This document shows, one piece after another, positions 9,770 through 20,850 of a stretch of DNA of 64,000 bases (position 1 is the stretch's first letter; each line of letters begins with the position of its first letter). The notes beneath the pieces are model-generated. The model worked only from the letters and a program-made list of their open reading frames with translations. It did no database searches and was not told the DNA's origin. Source of the DNA: Brevipalpus yothersi (lineage: Eukaryota > Arthropoda > Arachnida > Trombidiformes > Tenuipalpidae); NCBI GenBank assembly GCA_003956705.1, contig QZCP01000205.1, forward strand, positions 1 through 64,000, read 5' to 3'. Made by a program: the position numbers and the translations under genes.

Positions 9770-11240
9770 ATGAATCCTTTACTGCAGCCAATCATCATCG
9801 ATAATGTGTTCGATTACTTAGGACGATTTGACATCGATCGGTGTCAACATGTTTGTAGAATATGGCGTGAATGTGCCTTGAGACGGCCCAAAAAGTTTCC
9901 AGCAATCGATGGATGCCGAGCGATTGTGGCAAAAGTAACTTTGGACAAAAGTGAGTATCGAAAAATTTAATTAATTAAACCTCCCTCCTTCTCTCTCTCT
10001 CTCTCTCTCTCTTTCAAAATCCCGCGATTTATTTGATGTATGTGGATATCGAATCTATTTTCTAGAAAAATCTTTCTCATAAAACTAACAGACTGATCAA
10101 GTTTTATTTACACTTGTACTTCTTTCTCAGTCATGGGTTCACACAAATAGGGTGAGTTTGAGCATAATTGCTCAGCTTCTCTTGATAAATCGAAACAATT
10201 GTAACTTAATACTTTATTGAACCCTTCTACTTTACTGTCCAGACAGAGAAGCAAGAGAAAAAATGCGAAAGCTCATCATCAAGAATCGGATGATGAATAG
10301 AGTGAAATTCAACGATAGCGTGAACCCACTTACTGACAAGGTCGACAATTGGTTTATTGGATGGGCATCAGATTTTTGCCAATCACCGAAGTTCAAAGTT
10401 GACAATTTCGTACAAGATTTCCTGAACAGCGATACCAAATGTCTGCCCACATTCTCCTTGCTACGGTATAATGGAAGGTTCGATCGTATAGTGAAAGGAA
10501 TGATTTTTAAATTTTCTGGAGTACTGATCAGACAAACTTCTCAGCGTGACTCCTTAAAAGGCCTAATAGACTGGGACAATAAAACTGAGGCGTCAATTTC
10601 TTCAAGAAAAAATTTATCGAAAATATATGAGGACCGTGATGTTTACTCGGGCTTCGAAGGCTTTCATATGAGCCGCCCTCTTTCAGGTCTAAAGATAATA
10701 ATCACTGATTGGTCTGATCCAGAGAGCCCAAGGCCAGATGTGAATGACCCCGAGTTTCCCATCAAATTCATCTTGCACTTAACCGTTAGAAATTATTCTA
10801 TTCGTGACAGTTGTATTTATGAAATCTTTTGGTTTCAAAAGCAATATTGCTTGCCTCTTTTCTGTGGAGCGCTGATCGGAAACTCTTGTGGATCGCGACC
10901 TACGATACACATAACGAACCCAAACGAAAACAAACTAAAACCAACCGTATCGGTATCGATAGCTTTTGCTGGTAAAGAAATCAAGTCTGCTACTCATTTG
11001 ATAAAACAGGGATTTGATCCAAAGCAAAGTCTTGAAGATTTCAAACTCAGTCTTAGATTTCCAATTGATACTGATCAAGTTATTGGATTTTATTTCACTG
11101 AAGGCCAGCCATATGTCCCTTCACAAATTTTGAATGAAATTTTTCCTTCCCTCAGACTGATTAGATTTGATGCCTATACTCAATACTACGACCCGTCTGA
11201 TCTTATACACATGCTTCATATCGTCTACCTGGGTACTTAG
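9770..11240 (+). CDS. FB3: F-box family gene with a nonsense codon in its micro-exon
   Basis: Exons are 9770-9950, 10131-10151 and 10243-11240, total 1200 nt in phase. The F-box reads IIDNVFDYLGRFDIDRCQHVCRIWREC. In the 21-nt exon the codon at 10148-10150 is TAG; the duplicate FB11 has TGG at that place. Read normally the protein stops after about 66 residues, just past the F-box. Leaving out the 21-nt exon keeps the frame (exon 1 ends in phase 1 and exon 3 resumes in phase 1), so a skipped isoform of 392 residues would be intact. Translation could also restart at ATG 10263. The last exon has no other lesion, which argues that the nonsense change is recent or tolerated. Confidence 0.75.
9989..10013. 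repeat. (CT)n tract in FB3 intron 1
   Basis: Short CT run just after the 5' splice site; FB11 has a shorter version near 33488. Confidence 0.9.
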
Positions 11241-11814
11241 ATATTTAGAATTTTTGAAGATTGAGAGAGATTTATAGTCGCCCAATTTTCAAATTGGATA
11301 ATTGAAATGAACCCAGGCTTTCATCAGCGATGAGAACAAAATGAATCGTTGTTGACAGCCATTGTATCTTATCCCTTCATATCTCTTTTATCTGTATTTT
11401 TGGACAAAAATGGGCATGTGGGCACGAAAAACCTGTCTGTACTATTCTCAACTAGCTTTTTTGAATTTTCTTCCAACCGAACAACAACCATTCCTCTCAA
11501 GATTGGTCTTTGATGATCATTCTAGAAATTAAGATTAATTTTCTCAAAAGTTTCGATATCTTCTTGGGTGAATGAACAATCATGGAAAGTTCAGCGTCAT
11601 AATTTCTGGAACTCGATTCCATCCTCACACCAGGATGCATCTTACACGTTAGAAACCGGTAGGCGAAGTGTTGACAATTTCATAGTCAGTAGGGTGAATC
11701 TTTACCATATCTTTTGATGAATATTTTGCAATACCAATGTTCTTATGTGCCAGCATTTTTTAAAGACCTCTTCATCAATGCAAACTTTATTTTAGCTCAA
11801 ACCAGAGGATGATT

Positions 11815-12660
11815 ATTCTCAAGGAGTCGCTAATTGAATGTATAGAGTTCTTGAATTTCAAGAAGTATTCGACATTTATCAGCTTTAGTTGTTTGCCAAG
11901 CTGGAGTCTACTTCGAGGAGACTCACTTATCAATGAATATCAATCGATTGTAGAACCTACACATTAGAATTTAGGCGACCGTTCGGGAAATGTCCATGAG
12001 ATGATCCACAGTGAATCTACAATGATAGTTTCTTCAAAATCCCTCAATTGACTTGACTTCTCACTTCAATGTCTTTCACAGCTGATTCAGTTTTTGCGTC
12101 AAATATTGGACTTTTAGATGAATACAAATGAGGTGAAAGAGCAGAGTAAGCTGGCCTAAAGTTTGCAAGAGCGTGTGAAGACTTCATGCTGATTGCGAAC
12201 AATCATTCAGGTCTTATCTCCTGAGAAATTTAGCCTAACCATCGTGTCATAGCTTTGAAAAGGATATTGAGAACAAAATTCAGAATAACAGATGATGTTT
12301 AGGATGATAGATTCTTGGAGCAAACGCAATCATCCTTGAATCGTTTTAACAAGGCAACTTGTTCGAGAATCATGGCTCAGATCTATTCCAGGTCATGGCT
12401 GGATAGAATACTTCTCTGGGTTTATCGACACTCTCCATGATGACACGGTTCTTCCCTTGATTGAATTTTGATTTCCAGGTGGCTGAATGGCATTCGAGAG
12501 TCGAAAATCACTTCAAAGATCAGTGAATTCGAACCAGTGTAATTCAGTGGCTCAATCGAGAACCAAAACTTGTCTACGGATGTATTCAAAAATCTTTGTT
12601 TCATCTCAAATTTTTTCTTACAATCGAGAAATCTATCAAACTAATCAATTTCTTGCTGAA
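11815..12660 (+). pseudogene. Decayed F-box family relic between FB3 and FB4
   Basis: Around 11860-11935 the plus strand reads like a degraded exon 1: GACATTTATCAG, then TTGTTTGCCAAGCTGG, then GAGTCTACTTCGAGGAGACTC, which line up with the D-I-D-Q-C, V-C-R-A-W and E-S-A-L-R-R-L codons of live copies. The second block retains GTGAGTCTGCTTCGAGGAG near 35415, an even clearer match. Further right, about 12190-12260 (AATCATTCAGGTCTTAT) resembles intron 1 of FB14 (about 42044). No frame survives. The right-hand limit is approximate. Confidence 0.5.
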
Positions 12661-12932
12661 ACTTTCTCATGAACAATTAAAAAATAAGAAAATACTGAAA
12701 CCATTGATGTAATCAAATATTCTTTCCCTCCGGTATTTTCCTCTCACATATAGCTAACAAGTTGTGAAAAATGGCCATAAAAAGAGCTCAAAGATTGTAT
12801 TATCCATTAAGCGTTGTAAGCTTGTAAATTTCAAGTTCATTAGCAAACTGATGAGATGAGAACTGAATTCTCCAAAACTTATCCGAAGATTAGCAGCACG
12901 GAAAGCTGTGGTGGGAAAAGTCTTTATTCCCA

Positions 12933-12940
12933 TCACGTGA
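12933..12940. promoter_or_regulatory. TCACGTGA E-box upstream of FB4
   Basis: The site lies 121 bp before the FB4 ATG and is followed 9 bp later by a related TCATGTGATCAC. FB12 has the same pair at the same spacing. Confidence 0.55.
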
Positions 12941-13060
12941 TTTGAAAGTCATGTGATCACAGTCAAGTTGTTTTGATTTTTAATGAAAGAATAATCGTTT
13001 GTTGGATTGATTCTTACCACACAGTTGCTTCAAAAATCTGTGAATACTTGATTATGAAAA

Positions 13061-14615
13061 ATGAATCCTTTACTTCATCCAATCATCATTGATAAAGTGT
13101 TCGAATACGTGGGATTGCTTGATATTGGTCGGTGCCAGTATGTTTGTAGAGCATGGCGTGATTCTGCCTTGCGAAGATTTGTAAATTGTCCCGGAACCGA
13201 TGCATGTCGGGTGATTAAAGAAAGTTGGGCTCTGTCAGGTGAGTGTCAAGAGACTAGATAGAGGAACTTTTCTAAACTTCAGTGAGAAGATGCTTTATTC
13301 TCTCATATTTAATTCAGATCTATTCACTTCCCAGCAATTCTGAGCTAGGGTGGGGTCCATGAATCCCATCAGATATCCAAGCACTAATTATTCAAGTCCT
13401 TTTCCTCTCTTCTCAAATATATCTCTCGATTAAACTATTTTTTCGAGGAACTGCTCATTCAATGGACTGAGAAACTAATCGATACATTCATTTCTTCCTC
13501 AGCCACTGAGTGGACTCTAGAGAGTAAGTTTTATTATTTCATTCCTTAATCAATTGAATTCAAATGATCTCTATCATATTTCTCTGAAATGGATAACAGA
13601 AGATGTTATGGAAGAGTTGAGAGAGCTTAATAATGAATATCGGGCTAGGAATGGACTGGAACTCAACGCTTTTAAAGACTCATCGACAAAGAGAATTCAC
13701 TATTGGCATATTGAGCTGACATCAGTTCTTCACAAATTACCGAAATTCAAAATAGATGATGAAGTCCGAAATTTTTTGACCAGCTATACTAGATGTGTGC
13801 CCAGCTTATCTCTGATAAAATACAATGAAACATTCGCTGACATGGTGGAGGGAATGACTTTTGGATATCCAACGGTTCTCTTTAGCATCGAAGGATCGAC
13901 ATCTAGCTCTTCAATAGACTTCGAAGCCTCTGGGGATCGAAGGGGAAATTCGAGCTCATTGGTCTCTACATTTGAAGAGTTCTCGGAACAGTCCATTTAT
14001 CGAGGGGCACGCTCATGCTTTGAAGGCTTTCACATAAGTCGTTTCATTCCAGGCCTTAAAATAATGATCACTGATTGGTCCGATCCACAGAGTCTAAGAC
14101 CAGATGTGAATGATCCTGAGTTTCCAATCAAATTTGTATTGCACTTGGTTTCTTCGAGAGCTGATTACCAACGATTTTTGGATAGATTGAAAGAGATAAA
14201 GTTACTTCTTGGAGAATCTAATTCTGTTACCTTGGCAGGAGGGCATATCAGCTTCGGTCCAATCATCTCTTCCGGATCTACTAAATTTTTCTTTGTAAAT
14301 TCATGCAAAAACAAACCAAGACCAGTAGAAGAGATCTCAATAGCTTTCGCTGGTGTAAAAGTCAAGTCTGCAACTCTCATGATCAGATTTGGAACTGATC
14401 CAAGACAAAGTCTCGAAGATTTCAAGCTTAGTCTTGAATTTCCAATTGAAGATGATCAAATAATTGGATTCTTCCTCTATATTGAATGTTCAAGCTCCCA
14501 TGAGAAATTAATACGTGAAATTTTTCCTTGTCTTAAACTGGTTACGTTACAAGCCCTACCAGACTACAGCAATCTGCTGAATTCTTATTCGAGTTTCCAT
14601 ATCATCAGGTTTTGA
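13061..14615 (+). CDS. FB4: F-box protein, array family
   Basis: Exons are 13061-13238, 13503-13523 and 13600-14615, coding for 404 residues. The F-box is IIDKVFEYVGLLDIGRCQYVCRAWRDSALR; the fifth F-box residue run has V-G in place of the usual L-G. The micro-exon encodes T-E-W-T-L-E. Exon 3 begins at AAGATG after ATAACAG, so the upstream methionine at 13554 is intronic. Subfamily marks are HYWHIELTSVLHKLPKFKIDD, a serine-rich insert near residues 170-185 and a C-terminus ending SFHIIRF instead of HIVWF. The nearest relative is FB12, then the 3' half of FB15. Confidence 0.85.
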
Positions 14616-15918
14616 TGCTTAGATTAATACCCTGCTTCTTATGAGCATCGTAAATTCACAGCTATTTTATCTCGAAGTTAGATTGAATAAAAAAAGTTCT
14701 TGTGGGTGAATTCTGACATGAAGGGTATCATTGTTGATAATCGTGTATATTTCATCTTTTAGTTCCCTTGTGAACATTTTGGATCAAAACTGGACTATCT
14801 AGAAGCTTTACTCAACGCTACATTCTAAGCCGCACTCTCAATCGAATTCGAGGGAAGAAGTGAAGAAAGTCCAACTTCTTGTTGTGAAAAAATATTCTCT
14901 TTCTCTTTTAGAATTTTTTTTCTCTTTTTCTCTCCATCAAATACCTCTCGATTGATCGTGAATATCGACAGAGATGCTAAGCCCCTCAAGAGCATTCGTT
15001 TCATCTTTAATTTCATTTATTCACTAAAATGATGATTCGATTCAACTGCTAAACATGAACTGAATCCGGAATACTGCTCAACAGCGGATGATTGACATTC
15101 CACTACTAATTGATAGCTTAATATATTGAGTAATTCATTGATTGGGGCTAATGAGAGTTTCATAAAGTGAGTTCTATTTTGCCCGGCAGTTGGACGAGAT
15201 ATTACATACAAGTGGATTTTTAATAGTTCTCATTGCTTAAACGGTGACGGGTATAATCATTGATGATCGAGATTAGTGTTTTTAAGTCCAATGAATGAGA
15301 TTTCATCTTAATTACAGGATGGATTATATCGTTTTTAAAGAACTGATAGCTTAAGCTCTGTTTTCACAAAGCACCATGATCTTAGCAGCTGAAACTCAGC
15401 TCAAATACTGATTCTGAGATCAGCTAAACAATCCATATTCACCAGCAAAATTGAACTCCGTTCAGCTCATTCTGCGATCAAATTTTAAGCTCGATTCAAA
15501 ACCAGAAAATTAATCTCGACTTGTTTCACCAAGCCAAAAAGATCAGAATCAGAAGTCACCATTTACTTATATAAACACTTATAAGGGACGAAAATTTTCT
15601 TTCTGCCCATCAGTAAAAAGACATTGCAACGAGAAATGCTTTCATCAATTTAAAAAATGTAGGCATTTATTCAATGTACTTCAAATATATGAGTCAGCTG
15701 CTCTTGAAAGATAAGAAGCAAGTTTTGAGAATTTGTCATTGAAAAGTGATCACGAAAAAGTGTGCTCATTCTCATCACGTGACAGGCAAAAATTATGAGT
15801 CATAATTTAGGATCACAGTCAGGTTGTTCCGCTCATTTGACAAAGTTTGTTGGTTTGTTCAATTAATTTCGCTCAGATACTTAGAAAATATAAACCAATA
15901 TAAACTTGATTACTAAGA
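14616..15918. other. FB4-FB5 intergenic region
   Basis: Positions up to about 15540 match 38045-39560 (3' side of FB12). From about 15560 on the sequence instead matches the 5' flanks of FB15 and FB16. No gene seen; small frames on both strands are unsupported. Confidence 0.65.
15775..15782. promoter_or_regulatory. TCACGTGA E-box upstream of FB5
   Basis: 137 bp before the ATG. It is preceded at about 15750 by a second conserved block GTGATCACGAAAAAGTG also found before FB15, FB16 and near 49240. Confidence 0.55.
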
Positions 15919-17498
15919 ATGGATCCCTTACAACAGCCAATCATCATTGATAAAGTGTTCGAATTCTTAGGACTGCTTGATATCGAACAGTGTCAGTATG
16001 TTTGTCGAGCATGGCGTGCGTCTGCCTTGCGACGGTTTAGGCAGTGTCCAGCAATCGATGGATGCCGGGTGATTCACGAATGTGAATATTGGAGATCAGG
16101 TTAGTTTCAGAAACTTGTCAAGAAACTTTCATGTTTTCTGGGTGAAGTGAAGGAAAGCTCCATCTCATCCTCATTGATTCAGTTCCTATCCAGGTGATAG
16201 CATCGTAATATGCATGAAATGAGGTGTTGAGGGAAAAATTGGTCAAGTCCTTTCTTCTCAGAACTCTTTCACGGTTTCTCAGCTGAACTTCTACATTGAA
16301 CTCCTCCTGAAACCACTAAATCTCCTTAAAATGAACTGACAAACTAATTCAAATATATTCATCTTTTCTTCAGCCTCTAATTTGAATGGAATGGGTAAGC
16401 TTGGTCATCATCACCTGAAATTTTTCAATCAATTACATTTGAGTAATCTCTTGAATCTTCTCTGAAAATTTAGGAAAAAAGGCTAAGCAACAAATGAGGC
16501 TGCTTCTCATTGAAAATCGGAAAATGAACAGAGTTGAATGTAAAACTTTTTCAGATCTAAGGAATCACTCCGTTTTCTATTGGTACTTTTTGAGAACAGA
16601 GGATCTCTATCTATTACCAAAATTCAAAATAGACGATGCTGTGCGAAAATTTTTAACAACCGGTGTTAGGTGTTTATCAGGTTTCTCTCTAATACGATAC
16701 GATGATCTTCACGATTTCGATCATTATGTGGGAGAGATGACTTTCGATCATCCCACGCTATTCATCAAATATTCGTATGTATATGATTCCTTGAGAGGCC
16801 TTAGAGCCTCTGAAAAAGGAATCGAGAAGTATCCCTCATCAACTTCTGGAGAGAAAAGTTTCTGGAAGTTGTTTAAGGACCCCTCCTTGACCTATTCAAT
16901 GTTTGAAAGTCTCCACATCAGCCGCTTTATTCCAGGTCTTAAAATAATAGTCACTGATTGGTCTGATCCTCAAAGTCCGAGGCCAGATGTGAATGACTCG
17001 GAGTTTCCGATCAAGTTCATGCTGTACTTGGGCACCGGATTAGCCGAGCCATTGAATGGATTAGAAGAGGCCAAGAAGCTTCTTGGAGAATCTAACTCTA
17101 ATTCCTTACAAGGATTTCTAGCTCGTGATGGTTTGGGTATGCTAGGGTCCAATAAAAAGATCTTCATTGTGAATCCAGGTGAGACCAGACCAAAACTTGC
17201 CCCAGAGATTTCGATAACTTTCGCTGGTAAAGGAGTCAAGTTTGCAACCCACATGACCCATTTTGAACTTGATCCGAGGAAAAGTCTTGAAGATTTCAAA
17301 CTCAGTCTTGAGTTTCCAATTGATGGTGATCGAGTGATTGGATTTTTTTCCCATGGAGATTTTTCAGATGTATATCCAGAAATTTTAAATGAGGTTTTCC
17401 CCTACCTTCGACTGATCAAACTACGTCACGAGAAAGTGGTCGATTACAGCGAGATTCAGTGGGATTATCATGCAGTCCTCCATATCGTTTGGTTTTGA
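15919..17498 (+). CDS. FB5: F-box protein, array family
   Basis: Exons are 15919-16099, 16374-16394 and 16474-17498, 408 residues. The F-box reads IIDKVFEFLGLLDIEQCQYVCRAW. The 5' splice site of intron 1 is GTTAGT, while almost all other members have GTGAGT; if it is weak, retention would add a stop within a few codons. The micro-exon encodes S-N-L-N-G-M. Exon 3 opens with GKKAKQQMRLLLIENRKMN, a mark shared with FB15 and FB16. The second half has the subfamily string NSLQGFLARDG and PGETRPKLAPE and the end LHIVWF. FB16 is the closest full-length relative. Confidence 0.85.
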
Positions 17499-18796
17499 TT
17501 AATTGATGAATATTCTGGTTTCTGAGTATTTCGGGACTTGAATTCACTTGGTTTGCTCGAAATTTCTGAAATCCAAAGACTTAAACAAAAGAAGGTTCTG
17601 GTGAGCCATTTATCATCCAGATGGGAACTTTGTTTAAAATTTAAGTAGTATTTAATTCATAATCTCTCTTGAATATTTTTGGACTGAAAATTTGTAACAA
17701 CTGAAATATCTGAATGAATTAGCTCACTCAACACTATAATTTTTTGAGAAATGCGAATTTTTCTACGCAAACACTTTCTTCAAAGATCAATTAGTGAACA
17801 TGATAGGATTTGTATTCTGTTTCTCGTTGGCAATTTTGGTGCCGATTTGTGGAGAATTCAAAATTACGAAAAGTTCACTATCGTAGAATGTGCGATGTTC
17901 AGTTTTTATATTCGCCTCGCGACATGATGAGATATTTCATTCCTAGAAAACAATAGCTGACCGATCGATTGATCAATTGAATCATTCTCTTCTAGCATTA
18001 TATAACATTTTTAGCATCATTGCAAACAGGGTGTCATCGGTTATAAGCCTTAAGAATCTTGATTCAAAAGATTGTGAAAAAAATATGGTCTCTGGAGAAT
18101 ATCATTACGATGTTGTCAAATGGGGAGAGAACCAATAAGTTTGGAAACTAAGTTGCAACGTTTTGATGTAAAACATTGAAAAATTGGAGGAAAAAATGTC
18201 TATTATAATATATGGATCAAGTACATTCTAAAAGATTGCCCTGGGCTCTTGGAAAAATGGAAGTTGACTCTGTGATGGACCAATTTAAAAAAATGATTTG
18301 GAAATTCGATTCTTTCTTTTTTCAAAGATTGGTTTGATTCAAATGATAATTCCAAATTTTGGCTGGATCGTGATGAAAGGCATCAAAATTTAGGTGAAGA
18401 TTTTGAATGAGAAAAGCTCTAAATGAACTCGATTATGAGGTGCAAAAAGAAATAAACTCACTGGGTCAGAGCTTCATTTTCACAATCCAGCTCATAGCTT
18501 AATCATTATCGTCAACATCATCTCAAAACTAGTTGAGAGTTGAAAACATCCTCCATCACGTTCGTGTTGTGAAGTTTTTGGTTAATTATTCGTTTGCTTG
18601 GAATCATGAAGTCAGATTTATGACTAAAACTCCATGAAGATGTGGGAAATTTCACCTTTGTGTGTGTAATGTGACGTTAATTCATGTAAATGATTGAGAA
18701 CTCTGAAGCTCGTGTGTTTGTGATTATCTCGAAGCTTATTTACTCACAAGAACCATCTTTAAAATGATTAAGCAATCAAAATGTCGTCAGCCATGA

Positions 18797-19075
18797 GTTA
18801 CTGAAATCTCAATTCCTGGTGTTAAGAAAAGATTTTTTCCAAAGAAAGTATCACTTCGACGCTATAGAGTGAAAAAGGAAAATGATGGTTCAGAGGAAAT
18901 TACAGTTTCGTTCTTACGGTACCATGTAGTACAGAACTCAGGAAAGAATATCACTTCCAGGAGGTTCAAATATGTGGTTCAACTCAAAAGAAAGATTGCT
19001 CAGGGTGATCGGTTAGTCTCTTTGGAAGAGAGAAGCATACCAGTTCGTCAAACGGACACAACTAGCATCATTTAA
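18797..19075 (+). CDS. Possible exon of unrecognised basic protein
   Basis: The frame is open from 18797 to a TAA at 19073-19075 with no ATG near its start. It encodes a very basic segment (VKKRFFPKKVSLRRYRVKK) followed by ITVSFLRYHVVQNSGKN and LKRKIAQGDRLVSLEERS. It lies where the duplicated promoter region of the secreted gene (50.6 kb) would predict a gene body, but the protein does not resemble that one. It could be a last exon whose first exon I cannot define, or chance. Confidence 0.25.
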   Translation, partial: VTEISIPGVKKRFFPKKVSLRRYRVKKENDGSEEITVSFLRYHVVQNSGKNITSRRFKYVVQLKRKIAQGDRLVSLEERSIPVRQTDTTSII

Positions 19076-19168
19076 ACTTTTCAGAACATCATCAAAATAT
19101 GAGCTAAGCAGATTATTAACACCTTTTGATGAGAATATTATTGTTAAGAAAATTAATAGTTTTCAAAC

Positions 19169-19176
19169 CACGTGAC
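19169..19176. promoter_or_regulatory. CACGTGAC E-box upstream of FB6
   Basis: 145 bp before the FB6 ATG; left half-site altered (CCACGTGAC). Confidence 0.5.
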
Positions 19177-19320
19177 AGCAGATGGTGCTCAATGCAGATG
19201 ATCCTATCAGCTGATGACGACTTAATTTCCGTTTGAAAAGATTTGCGATTTAACAGAATTTTTCAATGTTTTGATTGATTGATTCTTGGAAAAAATTTGA
19301 TGACAAACTATTGAGTTAGA

Positions 19321-20850
19321 ATGGACGTCCTAATGCAGCCAATGGTCGTTGATAAAGTGTTCGAGTTTTTGGGGGCTCTCGATGTCAATCAGTGTCAATA
19401 CGTGTGTAAAACTTGGAGGGAATGTGCGATACGAAAGCTTAGGAAGTGTCCACCGATGGCTAAGTGCCGATTGCTTATTAAACGAGAAAAGTGGATAGGT
19501 AAGTGTTTGAAAAAAATGATGGTGATAGCAGATTTTGCTGAGTGAATTAAGGATTATCTCTGTTCTGAGAGTTTACTTCAACTAACTTTTTTCAATGGTG
19601 GGTTGAAATGATGAAAATATGACGACCTTAGATGCACAGGATATAAAGAAGATATATGAATGCTGATGGATACATAATTCTATTCTCTCCATCTTATTCC
19701 TTGAAAACAAATCATTTTAATTGTTTTTTTCATCTCAGTGCCACGAGAGATGAGTAAGTTCGAGCCCCAAAATCATGAGTGTTCACTCGTCTCGATTCAT
19801 CAATTGAATAATGATTTCGATTTTTTTCTCCTATTGAAAGGCAACCAAGATGAAAGACGAGAGTGTGAAAAACAGATAGAAGATCTCATCATGGAAAATA
19901 GGATGATGAATGAGATAGAATACAATCAGAAACCTGATCCTCGAGAGGACTATTTTCACTTCTGGTACGAGGAAAAAGCATTATATTCATATCGATTATT
20001 GAGACCTGAAATCGACAATGTTACTCGAAATTTTCTGACAAGTGACACCAAATGTGTTCCAGGATTCTCTTTCATTCTCTATCGAATGGAATTTCCCCGT
20101 TCAATTGAAAATATATCTTTCAATTATCCTTCCATACTTGTGAGACATAGAGAAATAAGCTATGCTATGGCTCATAGCTCTCGTCAATTGCCTGGAACTA
20201 TAAATCTAAAGGACAAGATTCTAAACTTGCATTACAGAGGATACACAATTGGATCATTTTTCGAGGGTTTACATATTAGTTGCCATAATTCAGGTCTCAA
20301 AATAACTGTCACAGATTGGTCTGATCTGCAAAGCCAACGACCTGATGTGGGAGATCCGAAATTTCCAATCAAATGTGTACTCTATTTGGCTTCTCTAAAA
20401 GCTCCACATGCAAATGCAACAAAAAGAATTAGGAAACTACTGGGAAAACCTGAAACAACTTTTCTCGGTGGAGTTTTGAGTGATTGGTCTGGCGAAAGCG
20501 AAATTTTTCTGGTGGATCAAAAGAAAGGTAAACCAAGAGAAGCTTCCAGGATCACCATAACTTTTGCTGGTGAACAAGTTAGATCTGCAATTTTGAGGAT
20601 AGATCCAAGATTCGACTTCATAGAGCAGCTAAGGGACTTCCAACATAGTCTCACTTTCCCTATTGACGATGGTCGAGTTGTTGGCTTTATTCTTTCTAGA
20701 GGGTGGTGGCGACCCTCCCTTTATCATTGCGTCCAATCTCTAATTTCCTCTTTTTTGGCTCGGATTGAACTTGTCCATCTAAATTTGGAGAAGATTCTTG
20801 GTCCATTTGATGACAACATTGATACAGTTCTTCTGATCATTCGATTTTGA
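19321..20850 (+). CDS. FB6: divergent F-box protein of the array family
   Basis: Exons are 19321-19498, 19739-19753 and 19841-20850, 400 residues. The middle exon is only 15 nt (P-R-E-M). The open frame also reads through intron 2, so an unspliced form would add about 29 residues; the splice model is preferred because the sites are GTAAGT and AAAG and match the family layout. The F-box has VVDKVFEFLGALDVNQCQYVCKTWRECAIR. The last exon keeps ENRMMNEIEY, FEGLHISCHNSGLKITVTDW and PDVGDPKFPIK but is the least similar to its neighbours on the left. It has no counterpart in the second block, so it lies outside the duplicated segment. Confidence 0.8.

Larger units (their letters stand above)
11241..13060. 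other. FB3-FB4 intergenic region with an F-box relic
   Basis: This region matches 34740-36490 in the second block. It is mostly non-coding, apart from the decayed F-box copy listed separately. Confidence 0.65.
17499..19320. other. FB5-FB6 intergenic region
   Basis: 17500-18000 matches 48236-48690 behind FB16, and 18420-18700 matches 50340-50640 directly upstream of the small secreted gene. That gene itself is not recognisable here. A possible coding stretch at 18797-19075 is listed separately. Confidence 0.65.

Noticed and set aside
19738..19840. Continuous FB6 reading frame from 19738 without intron 2
   Set aside because: It has no ATG at its start, and the GTAAGT donor and AAAG acceptor match the family layout; kept only as a possible retained-intron form.
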